Positions 11,991 to 20,394 of a DNA stretch of 64,000 nucleotides are shown piece after piece. The first letter of the stretch is position 1. Each line of letters opens with the position of its first letter. The stretch lies in NCBI RefSeq assembly GCF_000266945.1, contig NC_018025.1:2356001-2420000 (forward strand). The letters are read 5' to 3'. The position numbers were made by a program, and so were the translations under genes. The notes beneath the pieces were generated by a model, which did no database searches, was not told the origin of the DNA, and saw only the letters and a list, made by a program, of their open reading frames with translations. The stretch is from Desulfomonile tiedjei DSM 6799. GTDB taxonomy: Bacteria; Desulfobacterota; Desulfomonilia; Desulfomonilales; Desulfomonilaceae.

Positions 11991-12635
11991 TCATCCGGCA
12001 CCACTTATACCGATTACTCGCCTGACGAGCCAGTGCAGGTAGCACACCTCTTTATCGGAGAGACCGGCGCCGAAGTTGAACAGCTCGCCTTTTGTTTTCA
12101 CGGTGATGCCCTGGGTCTTGGCGTGCTTGTTCAACATGGTGTGCAACCACGATGTCGAGCCATCTGAGATCTTGGGCCTCGTATACTCACCAGCATCGCG
12201 TTTGGCCACCAAACGCACCCCCGAGCCGGCCGAAGCCGGAGAAGTCTGAGCGATCCCGCGATAGACATCCAGGATGTCGTCAGAATGAATCTTGGCTGTA
12301 GTGGTGCGCCACGCACTCCGCTCCTCAATCAACACTTCGCGTGCAGTTGCAGTGACCGTTGTGCCCCTTCTTAAAGCGCCTAGGACCGAGTCCGTTATGA
12401 ACAAGACAAGAACCACTGCGAAAACCAACAGACCCCAGTCAATCATGAAGATCTGCCTCGACGGGGGGCTTTGTGCGCGATGGAAGAACGAGACTATATC
12501 CGGTCCGAAATTAGCCATGATTGCCAGAAGGATGACTAGAAGCCCGGCCAATTCCAGCAGCATCAAGAGCCTAAAACCGGGGCCTGGAATAATGATGCGG
12601 ACCTTGTCCTCGGATTCCTCGACCTGGCTAAGCAT
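11991..12635 (-). CDS. Hypothetical membrane protein, 214 residues
   Basis: Not recognised. Two transmembrane helices (about residues 20-45, LLMLLELAGLLVILLAIMA, and 68-90, WGLLVFAVVLVLFITDSVLG) precede a soluble domain (TVTATAREVLIEERSAWRT...DDILDVYRG) whose strand pattern recalls bacterial PH-like membrane proteins. That likeness is only an impression. It lies 9 bp after a second gene of the same general design, so the two probably form one operon. Its stop lies just next to the tRNA-Arg fragment, which fits an origin in an integrated element. Confidence 0.65.
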   Translation of the reverse strand: MLSQVEESEDKVRIIIPGPGFRLLMLLELAGLLVILLAIMANFGPDIVSFFHRAQSPPSRQIFMIDWGLLVFAVVLVLFITDSVLGALRRGTTVTATAREVLIEERSAWRTTTAKIHSDDILDVYRGIAQTSPASAGSGVRLVAKRDAGEYTRPKISDGSTSWLHTMLNKHAKTQGITVKTKGELFNFGAGLSDKEVCYLHWLVRRVIGISGAG

Positions 12636-12644
12636 GTTGCTCGG

Positions 12645-13259
12645 TCAGGCCATTTTCTCATGTCGGACCTCGCCGCGGCCAATGCGATCCTGGAACGAGT
12701 CTTCAAGCTCGTCCGGGAGCGTCACGGATTCCTCACCTGTGCCGCCCTCCTTAAGAGGAAGGCGGAGAAATTTGGCCAGAAAAGCAGCACGCGCGCGGGC
12801 CTCCCCATACTTGTTGGAATAATACAGCATGAGATCGTTGCTGCCAGACCTGGATTTTAGGACAACAGAAAACATATCCCGGGTATCCGAGTCGCCCGGA
12901 TCTAATCGTATAACCACACTATGGTAAGTGCGCAGGCTACGATTTGTGGTCTTCATGGGGATCAAAAGGCCCCATTGCCGGGTCAAACTACCGCAGCTCA
13001 CATCGATAGTGGTCCACTCACGGCCGAAAGCCAGACAACCTCCAACAGCGAAACAGATAGCCCCCGTAAGAAGCATCGACGGCCATCCATCATAAAACAT
13101 TTCCTCGAGGTTCTCCAAGGGCACGATTCCTACCGCGGCGAGTGTAACCAAGACGCCGGCCCCGAACAAAAGGATGCCGCCCAGCGATATGATACCTCCG
13201 CCTTGACGAACCTCAACGCAGTGATGCGATACTTGCTTGAAGGGGAGCAGGTCCTTCAT
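12645..13259 (-). CDS. Hypothetical membrane protein, 204 residues
   Basis: Not recognised. Two membrane helices (about residues 24-45, ISLGGILLFGAGVLVTLAAVG, and 60-80, MLLTGAICFAVGGCLAFG) are followed by a beta-rich soluble part (EWTTIDVSCGSLTRQWG...YHSVVIRLDPGDSD...FSVVLKSRSGSNDLMLYYS) and a charged C-terminus. The layout mirrors the next gene downstream. Its ATG overlaps the TGA of a short frame upstream (ATGA), a sign of translational coupling to the helix-turn-helix-like ORF at 13256-13522. Confidence 0.65.
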   Translation of the reverse strand: MKDLLPFKQVSHHCVEVRQGGGIISLGGILLFGAGVLVTLAAVGIVPLENLEEMFYDGWPSMLLTGAICFAVGGCLAFGREWTTIDVSCGSLTRQWGLLIPMKTTNRSLRTYHSVVIRLDPGDSDTRDMFSVVLKSRSGSNDLMLYYSNKYGEARARAAFLAKFLRLPLKEGGTGEESVTLPDELEDSFQDRIGRGEVRHEKMA

Positions 13260-13522
13260 TGGGAATTCCTTGCGCGGACTGCCGTTTTTCGCGAACGACG
13301 ACCCGATGTCACCAACGGGTTGGTCGGGTATCGGTGGCGAGGAAACGGCGCGCGAGCTTCGTCCGGGTACCTCAGCGATGAGGCCTTTTCTCGCAGACGC
13401 TTCTTAGCTGCTTTGAGCCCGATGGGTGAGAGCCCATACCGCTCGCAGATGTCTCGTTCGTCAAGTCCGCTGCTAAGGTCGGCGGCCAGCGCTTTGCCAG
13501 AGATCTTCTGGCGCCAAGGGGG
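13256..13522 (-). CDS. Short ORF with helix-turn-helix-like motif, no clear start codon
   Basis: An 88-codon open frame runs from just after a TAA (13523) to a TGA overlapping the ATG of the next gene. It encodes KISGKALAADLSSGL and DICERYGLSPIGLKAAKKRL. This strongly resembles the N-terminus of the thioredoxin fusion at 33-34 kb (SKIVADIRSGMSEMELMQKY, then GLSENGLKKTLGKL). No ATG, GTG or TTG sits at the 5' end of the frame. Either a frameshift separates it from its start (a GGAG site lies just upstream) or the gene is damaged. It may be the regulator of the two membrane genes. Confidence 0.45.
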   Translation of the reverse strand, partial: PPWRQKISGKALAADLSSGLDERDICERYGLSPIGLKAAKKRLREKASSLRYPDEARAPFPRHRYPTNPLVTSGRRSRKTAVRARNSQ

Positions 13523-13896
13523 TTATTCTCCTTTCTGCTTACCCAAATGACCATAGGCCAAAGGAGGTGCGTCCGATCTTTGCCGCGTATTGGTCGAGCA
13601 CCTGAAAACACCGAGGCGCTTGCAGACCCTCCCTTCCGAGCACCACCCGACCACCTCACCTTGGACCCTCCCCGGCCTCGAACTGCTTCTCCAAGTCCAT
13701 GACATTGTCGTCCCGTTATGTGAGATCTTTATCAGGATTCGTTAAGCAATATGTGGGCCGGACCTGGCCAAGGTCAAGTCTCAAATTAGCCTTAAATAGT
13801 AAGACAAGTCAACTTCCAGCAAGCACAGAATCTTCATGAGTTACAAAAGAGGACGCTCTTAATAACTAAGAAACTCCCTCCGGTCGACGGTCAGTA
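13523..13896. other. Intergenic stretch without a recognisable gene
   Basis: Between the start-less short ORF and the NCS2 permease gene. No open frame with family features was found on either strand, and no shared repeat. The N-terminal part of the short ORF, displaced by a frameshift, could lie in its left end. Confidence 0.35.
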
Positions 13897-15606
13897 TCAG
13901 TATTGAAACTCGAGACGAACCGAACAAACAGAGTCTTTGGCCTTAGATTCCACTCGATCGGGGTAAATATCCTGGAGGAATCCGGACAGCCCAATCGAGA
14001 AGGGAAGCTCCTCTACGAGATCGTGCGGAAGCGGCCTGTCTGGAGGCAAGTGTAGCAAAGTCCCTTTATAGGTAACGTCAAGGACAAAGGAATATTCATC
14101 AAAGCTTGCTGAGAACGTGACCGGCCCATCGGCCAAGGCTCGTTCCTGCAAAAGCCCGAAAACCTCGGCGGCCATCGCCGCAACCCTCTGAGTCATATCC
14201 GCACGGCTTCCCCACTTCTTTCCACTCTTCTGTATCATAGAAGTAACCTCCTGCAAGGACGTTTCGTCGAGCTTAACGGAAATTGACTCGCGACGGCGCA
14301 TCCCTATGGTGAAGAGGAGGTTGAGTAGGATACCTGACGCAGTGGCAATTGTGAGCAGCGATCCGGTCATGGGCTGCGCCCAACTGGGGAAAGTCGCAAA
14401 ATAGTGTGGAAGCACTTTCTGAGTGAGCGCAAGTGGCAGCGAAATACCGATTATAAAAGTCTTCCGTATGTCAATGGCCTGCATGGTGATGATATTCATT
14501 CCCCCGACGATCATGAAGCTCCCTGTGAACACAAGTCCTGCCCCAACCACGGAAATGGGTAAAGCCAGAAAAATGGCTGACACTTTGGGAAAGCAGGCAA
14601 AAGCAGCGAACCAAAAGCCGATGGCCAGAGCTATGTACCGACTCGTCGCTCCAGTGGCCTTGGATATGCCCACGGCGCTGGGTGCAGCGCTCAGGCCTAT
14701 CCCGCCGATCAGACCGGATACTGCGCACCCGATTCCGTCGGCAAGGACTCCTCCCTTGATGGATTTCATCTCAGGACGTTTCCAGTCCGCATCGTTGAGC
14801 CGCTGGCATGTCATGATCACTCCAATGACTCTTAGCCCGGCTGCAAGGCCTGCGAAAAGAAAAGGAACGACCAGTGAGAAATGAAACGAGTACGATATAT
14901 GTGATAGGCTGGGAATAGCAAAGATTGGGGCAGCCCATATCCGGGCTACGTCCGCGTGGTTGATGTGACCCGCGGCAATCGCAGCGATCAACCCCACGAG
15001 GATGCCAATGAGGGTGCACAGCAGCCGAAACATGCCCTTACCCCAAACGCTCAGCCCTACCATAACCGATACGGTCAACGTCGCGATTGCCAGGTGAACT
15101 CGAAAGTACTCAGCGCTGACACCCGGTTCCACTACAAGCAGCTTCTCAGCCCCGACAAGCCCCAGTTCAATTCCCACGGCCAACACTATGAGGCCCGATA
15201 CCACCGGTGGAAAATAGCGGCGAAAACGGAGCAAAAGACGTGAAAGTATGGCCTCGAATCCGCCGGCAACGATGGTCATCCCGCATACCAATGGAAGCCC
15301 ACCGATCTTAGCCGCCACGATAGAGCTGTGAAGATACACCGCAGACAGCACCGGCGGTGCAAGATAACCCGAGCCCACCGGGCCCCGCCAAAGCCCCTGG
15401 AACACCGCACCGGCACCCAAGGCTATCATACCCAGGCTCACAGCCTGTTGAGCAGCTTCTTCAGATGCTCCGGCTTCTCGCACGACGATCACTACGAGCA
15501 CAAGGTAGATGGCCAACACCGACACCAACTGCAATCCCAGAGCGCCCAGCTTGATCGGTGGTGGTACTTCGTCCACTGCGTACACAAGGTCCTTGGGTCG
15601 TGTCAT
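13897..15606 (-). CDS. NCS2 (xanthine/uracil-type) permease with C-terminal soluble domain
   Basis: A 569-residue membrane protein. About fourteen helices form an NCS2 nucleobase:cation symporter core (GPVGSGYLAPP, FPPVVSGLIVLAVGIELGLVG, GIGLSAAPSAVGISKATG). About 130 extra cytosolic residues follow (ISVKLDETSLQEVTSMI...VFGLLQERALADGPVTFSAS...LLHLPPDRPL). The strand and helix pattern of this tail recalls an anti-sigma/HATPase-like fold. The ATG at 15606 follows a GAGGAAG site. A TTG 27 nt upstream is the alternative. The substrate is a purine, pyrimidine or related compound by family. No nucleobase-degrading genes are adjacent. Confidence 0.85.
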   Translation of the reverse strand: MTRPKDLVYAVDEVPPPIKLGALGLQLVSVLAIYLVLVVIVVREAGASEEAAQQAVSLGMIALGAGAVFQGLWRGPVGSGYLAPPVLSAVYLHSSIVAAKIGGLPLVCGMTIVAGGFEAILSRLLLRFRRYFPPVVSGLIVLAVGIELGLVGAEKLLVVEPGVSAEYFRVHLAIATLTVSVMVGLSVWGKGMFRLLCTLIGILVGLIAAIAAGHINHADVARIWAAPIFAIPSLSHISYSFHFSLVVPFLFAGLAAGLRVIGVIMTCQRLNDADWKRPEMKSIKGGVLADGIGCAVSGLIGGIGLSAAPSAVGISKATGATSRYIALAIGFWFAAFACFPKVSAIFLALPISVVGAGLVFTGSFMIVGGMNIITMQAIDIRKTFIIGISLPLALTQKVLPHYFATFPSWAQPMTGSLLTIATASGILLNLLFTIGMRRRESISVKLDETSLQEVTSMIQKSGKKWGSRADMTQRVAAMAAEVFGLLQERALADGPVTFSASFDEYSFVLDVTYKGTLLHLPPDRPLPHDLVEELPFSIGLSGFLQDIYPDRVESKAKDSVCSVRLEFQY

Positions 15607-15710
15607 GTCTTCCTCAACTGTCCGCGCCTGCAATCAGCAAGACATTCATCGATTATTAGTCAGTGCCAAAAATTCTGTCATATATCCCGCGTGTGAATTA
15701 CAGGATATTG

Positions 15711-15838
15711 GTAGGGATCGGCGTCTCTGCCGGTCCATTCTATCGATATCATTAATTATATTTAAAGATATGCCGGCACGGAGGCCGACACCCACCAATA
15801 CTTCTATCCTCAATCGGACATTAATTTTGGCAATTACT
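15711..15838 (+). repeat. Dispersed GC-rich palindromic repeat, copy 3
   Basis: The copy reads TCGGCGTCTCTGCCGG, an AT-rich spacer with ATCGATATCATT, then GCCGGCACGGAGGCCGACAC and CCACCAATA, ending at the AATCGGACATTAATTTTGG motif. The spacer resembles copy 4 (55192) most closely. Confidence 0.7.
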
Positions 15839-15887
15839 CTAATACCGCCCCCAAAGGCGCCGGGCTGCACGTCCCCTATTGTATGAC

Positions 15888-16913
15888 TTACAACCCCAAT
15901 TGGGTCAAATCTTGCGTCGAGTACTCACGTAATCTCGCAATATCCTTGCTTGGCGCACTCCCGAAGAAGCGGCTGTATTCTCTGCTGAACTGTGAAGCGC
16001 TCAAATAACCCACGTGCGAACTCGCAGTAGTCGCGTCCATCATCTTGGACAACATGAGACGCCTTGCCTCCTGAAGGCGTAGCACCTTTTGGTACTGCAA
16101 GGGGCTCATTGAGGTGACGGACTTGAAGTGCTGGTGGAAAGAGGAGACACTCATGTGGGCCAACTCGGCCAAATCTTCGACTTTCATTGGCTGGGAGAAA
16201 TTCTCTCGCAACCAGGATACTGCCTTTGCAATTCCATTCACACTGGATTCCGTGAGGCCGAGCTGTGCCACCCGGACACCGATGGGACTGCGGAGCAGAC
16301 GGATCAGAATCTCATCGATGACAAGGGGGGCGAGCAGTTCAGCCTCTCCGGGCTCGGCCATCAAATCGAGCAACCTTGTTGCTGCCTTGATGATGCTCAC
16401 GCTGACCTGACCGACATACACGCCGCGGCTCTCGTGAACTCGAGGCAGACCGTGCGGATACACTCTTAAGACCAGTTCGGCGATCTTGTGCGGATCAAGA
16501 TCCAGCTTGAAACCAAGGAAAGGCTGGGAGTAGCTGGCTCGCGTGACCTGGGCAGTCACTGGCAGATCGACGGAGAAAGCGATCATCCGCGACGCATCGT
16601 ACTGGTAGACTTCATTACCCAGCATGACGCTCTTTGCACCTTGTGCGACGATGCACAGCGCGGGCTCCGCCATGCCATGAACCAACTCCGTGTTTGTTCG
16701 TGAGCGGCGAATGGCATGCACTCCTGGGATGCGTAACTCAAAGGAACCGTCGTGTGGGGCATAAGTGGCAATCAAACGGGCCAACCTGACGACGTCCGGT
16801 TCGGTTGCACCTGCGACAGAGACTGGTTGCAGTGGATACGAGCTGCTGTTAATAGACTCCAATGGTAGTGCCTCCTCGGAAAGCTCTGTCAGAGAGTCCC
16901 GTCCTTTGCCCAA
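15888..16913 (-). CDS. AraC-family transcriptional regulator with AraC_N domain
   Basis: A 341-residue DNA-binding protein. The N-terminal cupin-like AraC_N half (about 40-200, [35 protein letters not shown], given here in shortened form by its ends FELRIPG and CIVAQG) binds an unknown effector. The C-terminal double helix-turn-helix (about 235-330) shows [20 protein letters not shown] and [20 protein letters not shown]-type motifs. The only initiation codon near the N-terminus is a TTG at 16913, immediately after the HicB stop, so the true start is uncertain. The divergent or downstream target is not evident; the NCS2 gene 280 bp downstream is on the same strand. Confidence 0.85.
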   Translation of the reverse strand: MGKGRDSLTELSEEALPLESINSSSYPLQPVSVAGATEPDVVRLARLIATYAPHDGSFELRIPGVHAIRRSRTNTELVHGMAEPALCIVAQGAKSVMLGNEVYQYDASRMIAFSVDLPVTAQVTRASYSQPFLGFKLDLDPHKIAELVLRVYPHGLPRVHESRGVYVGQVSVSIIKAATRLLDLMAEPGEAELLAPLVIDEILIRLLRSPIGVRVAQLGLTESSVNGIAKAVSWLRENFSQPMKVEDLAELAHMSVSSFHQHFKSVTSMSPLQYQKVLRLQEARRLMLSKMMDATTASSHVGYLSASQFSREYSRFFGSAPSKDIARLREYSTQDLTQLGL

Positions 16914-16919
16914 CCCTTT

Positions 16920-17111
16920 TCAAATCGCTACTTCCAATATCTGAAAAGGTTCTGCGTCGGGTACCAAACCTTTCCTGATATCTTCGTAGATTTCTATTAG
17001 ATTGTCTCTCAATTCCGGCAAAGTCTTTCCCTGGCTTTCATAGTCGGGATATTCTTGGATATGTCCCACAAACCATCCTTTTTCTTCTCTATATAGAATA
17101 TTTATCTTCAT
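16920..17111 (-). CDS. HicB-family small protein (orphan)
   Basis: This 63-residue protein has the partial RNase H-like HicB antitoxin fold: strand INILYREEKGWFVGHIQEYP followed by GKTLPELRDNLIEIYEDI. Proteins of this kind neutralise the HicA RNA-cleaving toxin. No HicA-like gene is found on either side, and the DNA upstream holds only a 36-codon unrecognised frame. It may be a solitary HicB or the survivor of a decayed pair. It lies 6 bp before the AraC gene. Confidence 0.8.
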   Translation of the reverse strand: MKINILYREEKGWFVGHIQEYPDYESQGKTLPELRDNLIEIYEDIRKGLVPDAEPFQILEVAI

Positions 17112-17570
17112 AGATTTCGCCCTCGCATGGTCATGCTACGATGGAAGCGTCTCCTGCCCTCCATATTTAGGGTACCTCACCATCCGTCCTTCGTCAATCA
17201 GAATGCCTTCGTTGGTCCCCATTTCCTGAAGCCGGGCCTTGAGCATTGGCTGCCCCAAGCGTCGCCGAGCGCTTCGTTTTCGCCATGGATCGAGCGGTAG
17301 AAAGCTGAAACGTCAAAGGCTCCTCCCTGGAAAGCTCTGTCAGAAAAAGCCATCCGCAGACTTGGATAGATCGGCTTTTGTCTCGATTGCAGAGTGCAGA
17401 TCAGGAATTCTGTTTCGTAGAGTTGCTGAATCTCCTCTGCTCCTTGGAAATGACCCTTATGAAACGAACTCAGGCAGCGTCAGGTCCGCTCGTTCTCGGT
17501 CGAAGCGATTGATCGGCTGCTCACCATCTGACAAATAATTCTATGGCGCATTTGCTTGTCAATTCCCCTA
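17112..17570. other. Gene-poor stretch with a 36-codon fragment
   Basis: On the minus strand, 17246-17136 reads a short frame (LKARLQEMGTNEGILIDEG, then GRMVRYPKYGG and a stop) whose residue pattern looks protein-like but is not recognised. The remaining bases up to 17570 show no supported gene on either strand. The area sits between an orphan HicB and a tautomerase remnant and looks like decayed accessory DNA. Confidence 0.35.
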
Positions 17571-17762
17571 CTATTTGAATGGGTCATAACCCGGTTTCTT
17601 GTATAGCTTCTCCGGTTTGTTAAGAATATCCGGTTTGTAGACCTTGTCTGCCCAATCCTCCGGCTTGATCTCTTCTATAGCTACTGAAACCGATTCTTCT
17701 CCGCACTTCATAATGGCGACAACGGGGGTTGAGGTCTCTCTCTGAAGTATAGACCTGATCAA
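17571..17762 (-). pseudogene. Tautomerase-family remnant
   Basis: The frame encodes [19 protein letters not shown] followed by [21 protein letters not shown]. This is the C-terminal half of a 4-oxalocrotonate tautomerase-like protein of the type with a YKPDI...LYKKPGY tail. The N-terminal half with the catalytic Pro1 is not recognisable. The upstream frame ([19 protein letters not shown]) does not resemble the family. I read this as a 5'-truncated gene. The tail call is from memory of the family, not from an alignment. Confidence 0.5.
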
Positions 17763-17855
17763 AAGAAGTACGCATGAGAGGAGGAAGTTTTGCGTTGAAG
17801 CAAGGAAAAGAGAATAGTTCAATCACGAGCTACCGTGACGCTATGCTCAAGGGCG

Positions 17856-18569
17856 CTACCGTCCTTCGGCGAGTATCGTCACGAGGGCACGTCGTGCGGA
17901 TTCCAATTCCACAGACTCAAGCAGTGTCACATTTCCGTTTTGATCGATCGTCGCTTCAATGATCTGGACTCTATTTGCAGCTCCGCGACCATGATCCTCG
18001 TTTCCCTTCTGAACCTTTCTTTCGCCTTCACCATCGTGGTCTTCTTTCACCCGACTCGCTTTCCAAATCCCCTTTTGGTCAGGAGATACGATCTTACGAT
18101 CTGCCGCGTTGATGGCGACCACCCGCCTGAGCTGATAATCGCGCTCTGCAATAGCAAGGAGTTTTGCCTCCTCTTCACCATACTGCGCTACCGAGAACTT
18201 GCGTTGACGGGTGACACCGTGCTCATTGGTCCATGCTGCAATCCAGTACACACGAACGTTTCCAGTATTGGGATTGGCTTTGATCTCATATCGGTGAACA
18301 CCGGGAATGCCGGATTTGTTGTTTTTTCGGAGGCGGGTACGAATCCAGATCTGATGATCAAAAGGCTTGTCGCGGGCAAGAAAGGAATCTCGGTACTCGA
18401 CTGCAGCTTTCAATGCTTTTTGCTTCCCACCATAAATGCCATCGGAGAAGCGCTTGACGATGACTGCTCCTTTCCGCTGCATTGTGACAATCCACCCGTG
18501 GTCTCCCTTGTGGTCGTGATCTACGCGCGTGATGTTACGAGGAGGATTCTTGGCGGAGAGACGGGTCAT
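17856..18569 (-). CDS. AP2/ERF-like DNA-binding domain protein
   Basis: A 237-residue basic protein with two AP2-like beta-sheet units: about 12-62 (ITRVDHDHKGDHGWIVTMQ...YGGKQKALKAAVEYRD) and about 85-145 (SGIPGVHRYEI...YWIAAWTNEHGVTRQRKFSV...EEEAKLLAIAERD). In bacteria such domains are mostly found in phage proteins and homing endonucleases. No HNH or GIY-YIG nuclease motif is seen here. The C-terminal 60 residues are Lys- and Asp-rich and unrecognised. It sits about 110 bp from tRNA-Glu in gene-poor DNA, which suggests acquisition with a mobile element. Confidence 0.72.
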   Translation of the reverse strand: MTRLSAKNPPRNITRVDHDHKGDHGWIVTMQRKGAVIVKRFSDGIYGGKQKALKAAVEYRDSFLARDKPFDHQIWIRTRLRKNNKSGIPGVHRYEIKANPNTGNVRVYWIAAWTNEHGVTRQRKFSVAQYGEEEAKLLAIAERDYQLRRVVAINAADRKIVSPDQKGIWKASRVKEDHDGEGERKVQKGNEDHGRGAANRVQIIEATIDQNGNVTLLESVELESARRALVTILAEGR

Positions 18570-18678
18570 GATGAATTGCTTTTCCCAAAGGGGCCGGGAG
18601 AGGGCCTTGAGTCCAGATCTTGATAGATCACTTTATATCTGGGATATTTTGATTTACCTAATCTTGTGTTGGTTGTCT

Positions 18679-18754
18679 TGGCAGTCCCAAGGGGTTTCGA
18701 ACCCCTGTCTCCGCCGTGAGAGGGCGGTGTCCTAGGCCTCTAGACGATGGGACC
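18679..18754 (-). tRNA. tRNA-Glu (CTC)
   Basis: A 76-nt cloverleaf with encoded CCA: acceptor GGTCCCA/TGGGACT (a G-U closing pair), D arm GTCTAGAGGCCTAGGAC, anticodon arm CCGCCCTCTCACGGCGG with anticodon CTC, T arm AGGGG-TTCGAAA-CCCCT and 3' GCCA. It decodes GAG. It is complete, so it was not disrupted by integration. Confidence 0.95.
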
Positions 18755-18878
18755 GTAAGGAATATGAAATATCAGCATGGGACTCTTTTGTCAAGATTCT
18801 GTTCGAGACTCGAGCAATCGAGAGCACTGCCGGCATAACGGAAGGCCATGGGGAAAGGCAATTATCTGATTCGGAGCT

Positions 18879-20216
18879 TCATGTCATGCCGAGCCTCTTC
18901 ATTTTTCTCCAAAGAGTCGTTTTGTCAATTCCCAGTTCACGTGCGGTGGCTGCTTTGTTTCCGTTTTGTCTTTGGAGTGTGTCTTGAATCATTCGGGCTT
19001 CTATACTCGCCAAAGTCAGGCCCGGCGGAAGTCCTTCTCTTGCTCCTGCGCTCTCCTGGAAATGGGGCGGCAAATGCCCCAATTCAATCACTCCCCCTCT
19101 GCATAATATAAAAGCGTGTTCGATCGCATTCTGCAATTCACGTATATTTCCAGGCCAGTTATAGCTCATGAAAGCCGCCATGGCTCCGGATGAGATTCCT
19201 GCAACATCTTTACCCCGTAGCAAATTGAGTCGGTGGATGAAATGCTCCACCAAAATCGGGATATCCTCTTTGCGATCCCGAAGTGGAGGGAGTGAAATCT
19301 TGAAGACCTGAATTCTATAATACAAATCTTCTCTGAATTTGTTGTCAGTCACCATTGTCTGTAAATCTCTGTTCGTAGCGGCAAGGACCCGAACATTCGT
19401 GGATCGCGTTTCAGTTCCTCCGAGAGGTTCAAACTTCCGTTCCTGCAACACTCGCAAGAGTCGAACCTGCAATGCAGGACTTACATCACCAATCTCGTCA
19501 AGAAAGATAGTTCCGCCATCTGCCTGGGCAAAACGGCCCGGTTTGTCTCGTTTTGCGTCTGTAAAAGCCCCTGCCTTGTACCCGAACAGCTCGGATTCCA
19601 GAAGAGCGTCCGGAATCGCACCACAATTGACTGTCACCATTTCACTGTCCCGGCGACCCGACAAATTGTGGATTGCCTTTGCCATCAACTCCTTTCCCGT
19701 TCCACTTTCTCCCTCTATGAGTATGGTGCTATCGCTCATTGCAACATCCGGTAGTATCGCAAATAAATCATGCATCTTGCGGCTGCAAGAAATGATATCT
19801 TCAAATGTATACGATTTTTCTACCTCTTTCCTGAGGGCTTCCACCATGCTCAAGTCACGAAATGTCTCCACACCCCCGAGAATATGGCCCTGATCGTCTT
19901 TAAGCACAGCCGTACTGATGCTGATGGGTATGCGGTTGCCATCCGCACGCAGGATGAAAACGGCCTGGTTCACTACCGGTGTTCCCGTGAGGATAGTTTG
20001 TTTCAAGGCACATTGACCTTCACAGATCTCTGCGCGAAAGACCTCGCAACATGGTTTGCCAATGGCTTCTTCAACCGGAACTCCCGTAATCTCGTGAGCT
20101 GCCCTGTTGAAGTACGTAACCGTGAAGTGCTCGTCCACCGTGAATACGCCATCGGCAACAGAGTCCAGGATCATCTTGGTTTCCCTGGGGCTGAGTTCTT
20201 TTTCGATGTGCACCAT
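18879..20216 (-). CDS. Sigma-54-dependent activator with PAS domain (ORP-cluster regulator)
   Basis: A 445-residue enhancer-binding protein. An N-terminal PAS domain (about 10-120; TYFNRAAHEITGVPVEEAIG and a Cys-rich CCEVFRAEICEGQC stretch that could hold a redox or metal centre) precedes an AAA+ domain. That domain has Walker A GESGTGKE, the sigma-54 loop GAFTDA in place of the commoner GAFTGA, and Walker B GGTIFLDEIGD. A Fis-type helix-turn-helix closes it (NKAATARELGIDKTTLWRKM). The ATG at 20216 has a GGAGATGAA site; longer frames lack one. It is divergent from the ORP-like cluster. In Desulfovibrio a sigma-54 regulator controls the orp operons, so this is the likely activator. Confidence 0.92.
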   Translation of the reverse strand: MVHIEKELSPRETKMILDSVADGVFTVDEHFTVTYFNRAAHEITGVPVEEAIGKPCCEVFRAEICEGQCALKQTILTGTPVVNQAVFILRADGNRIPISISTAVLKDDQGHILGGVETFRDLSMVEALRKEVEKSYTFEDIISCSRKMHDLFAILPDVAMSDSTILIEGESGTGKELMAKAIHNLSGRRDSEMVTVNCGAIPDALLESELFGYKAGAFTDAKRDKPGRFAQADGGTIFLDEIGDVSPALQVRLLRVLQERKFEPLGGTETRSTNVRVLAATNRDLQTMVTDNKFREDLYYRIQVFKISLPPLRDRKEDIPILVEHFIHRLNLLRGKDVAGISSGAMAAFMSYNWPGNIRELQNAIEHAFILCRGGVIELGHLPPHFQESAGAREGLPPGLTLASIEARMIQDTLQRQNGNKAATARELGIDKTTLWRKMKRLGMT

Positions 20217-20237
20217 TTCATCTCCGCACGTGTTTTC

Positions 20238-20280
20238 TGCAATATGCAATGATGGTAGCCATACTATTTGCAAAATGCAA
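20238..20280. promoter_or_regulatory. Paired palindromic sites, probable activator binding sites
   Basis: Two TGCA-N3-TGCA-A sites, CTGCAATATGCAA at 20237 and TTGCAAAATGCAA at 20268, are 31 bp apart (three helical turns). They lie between the activator gene and the sigma-54 promoter at 20357. Position and symmetry fit upstream activating sequences for the divergent enhancer-binding protein. The assignment is inferred. Confidence 0.6.
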
Positions 20281-20356
20281 CCCTTTCCCGGCCCGCAAGA
20301 TGTGTAGATATTTGTATTCCTCAATGAAAGTAATGAGATGCGTTCAAGCGAATTGC

Positions 20357-20372
20357 TGGCACGACATTTGAA
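20357..20372 (+). promoter_or_regulatory. Sigma-54 (-24/-12) promoter of the ORP-like cluster
   Basis: TGGCAC-GACAT-TTGAA fits the TGGCAC-N5-TTGCA consensus with one change in the -12 block (GA instead of GC). It lies 23 bp before the first ATG of the cluster and about 80 bp after the paired palindromes, as expected for an enhancer-binding-protein promoter. Confidence 0.7.
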
Positions 20373-20394
20373 TAAAAGGTGGCAGGTGAATGTT

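Noticed and set aside
12921-13550. A 209-residue + strand frame across the unknown membrane-protein genes
   Set aside because: It lies opposite a minus-strand gene with clear membrane helices and an ATGA-coupled upstream frame, and its translation has no family features or ribosome site.
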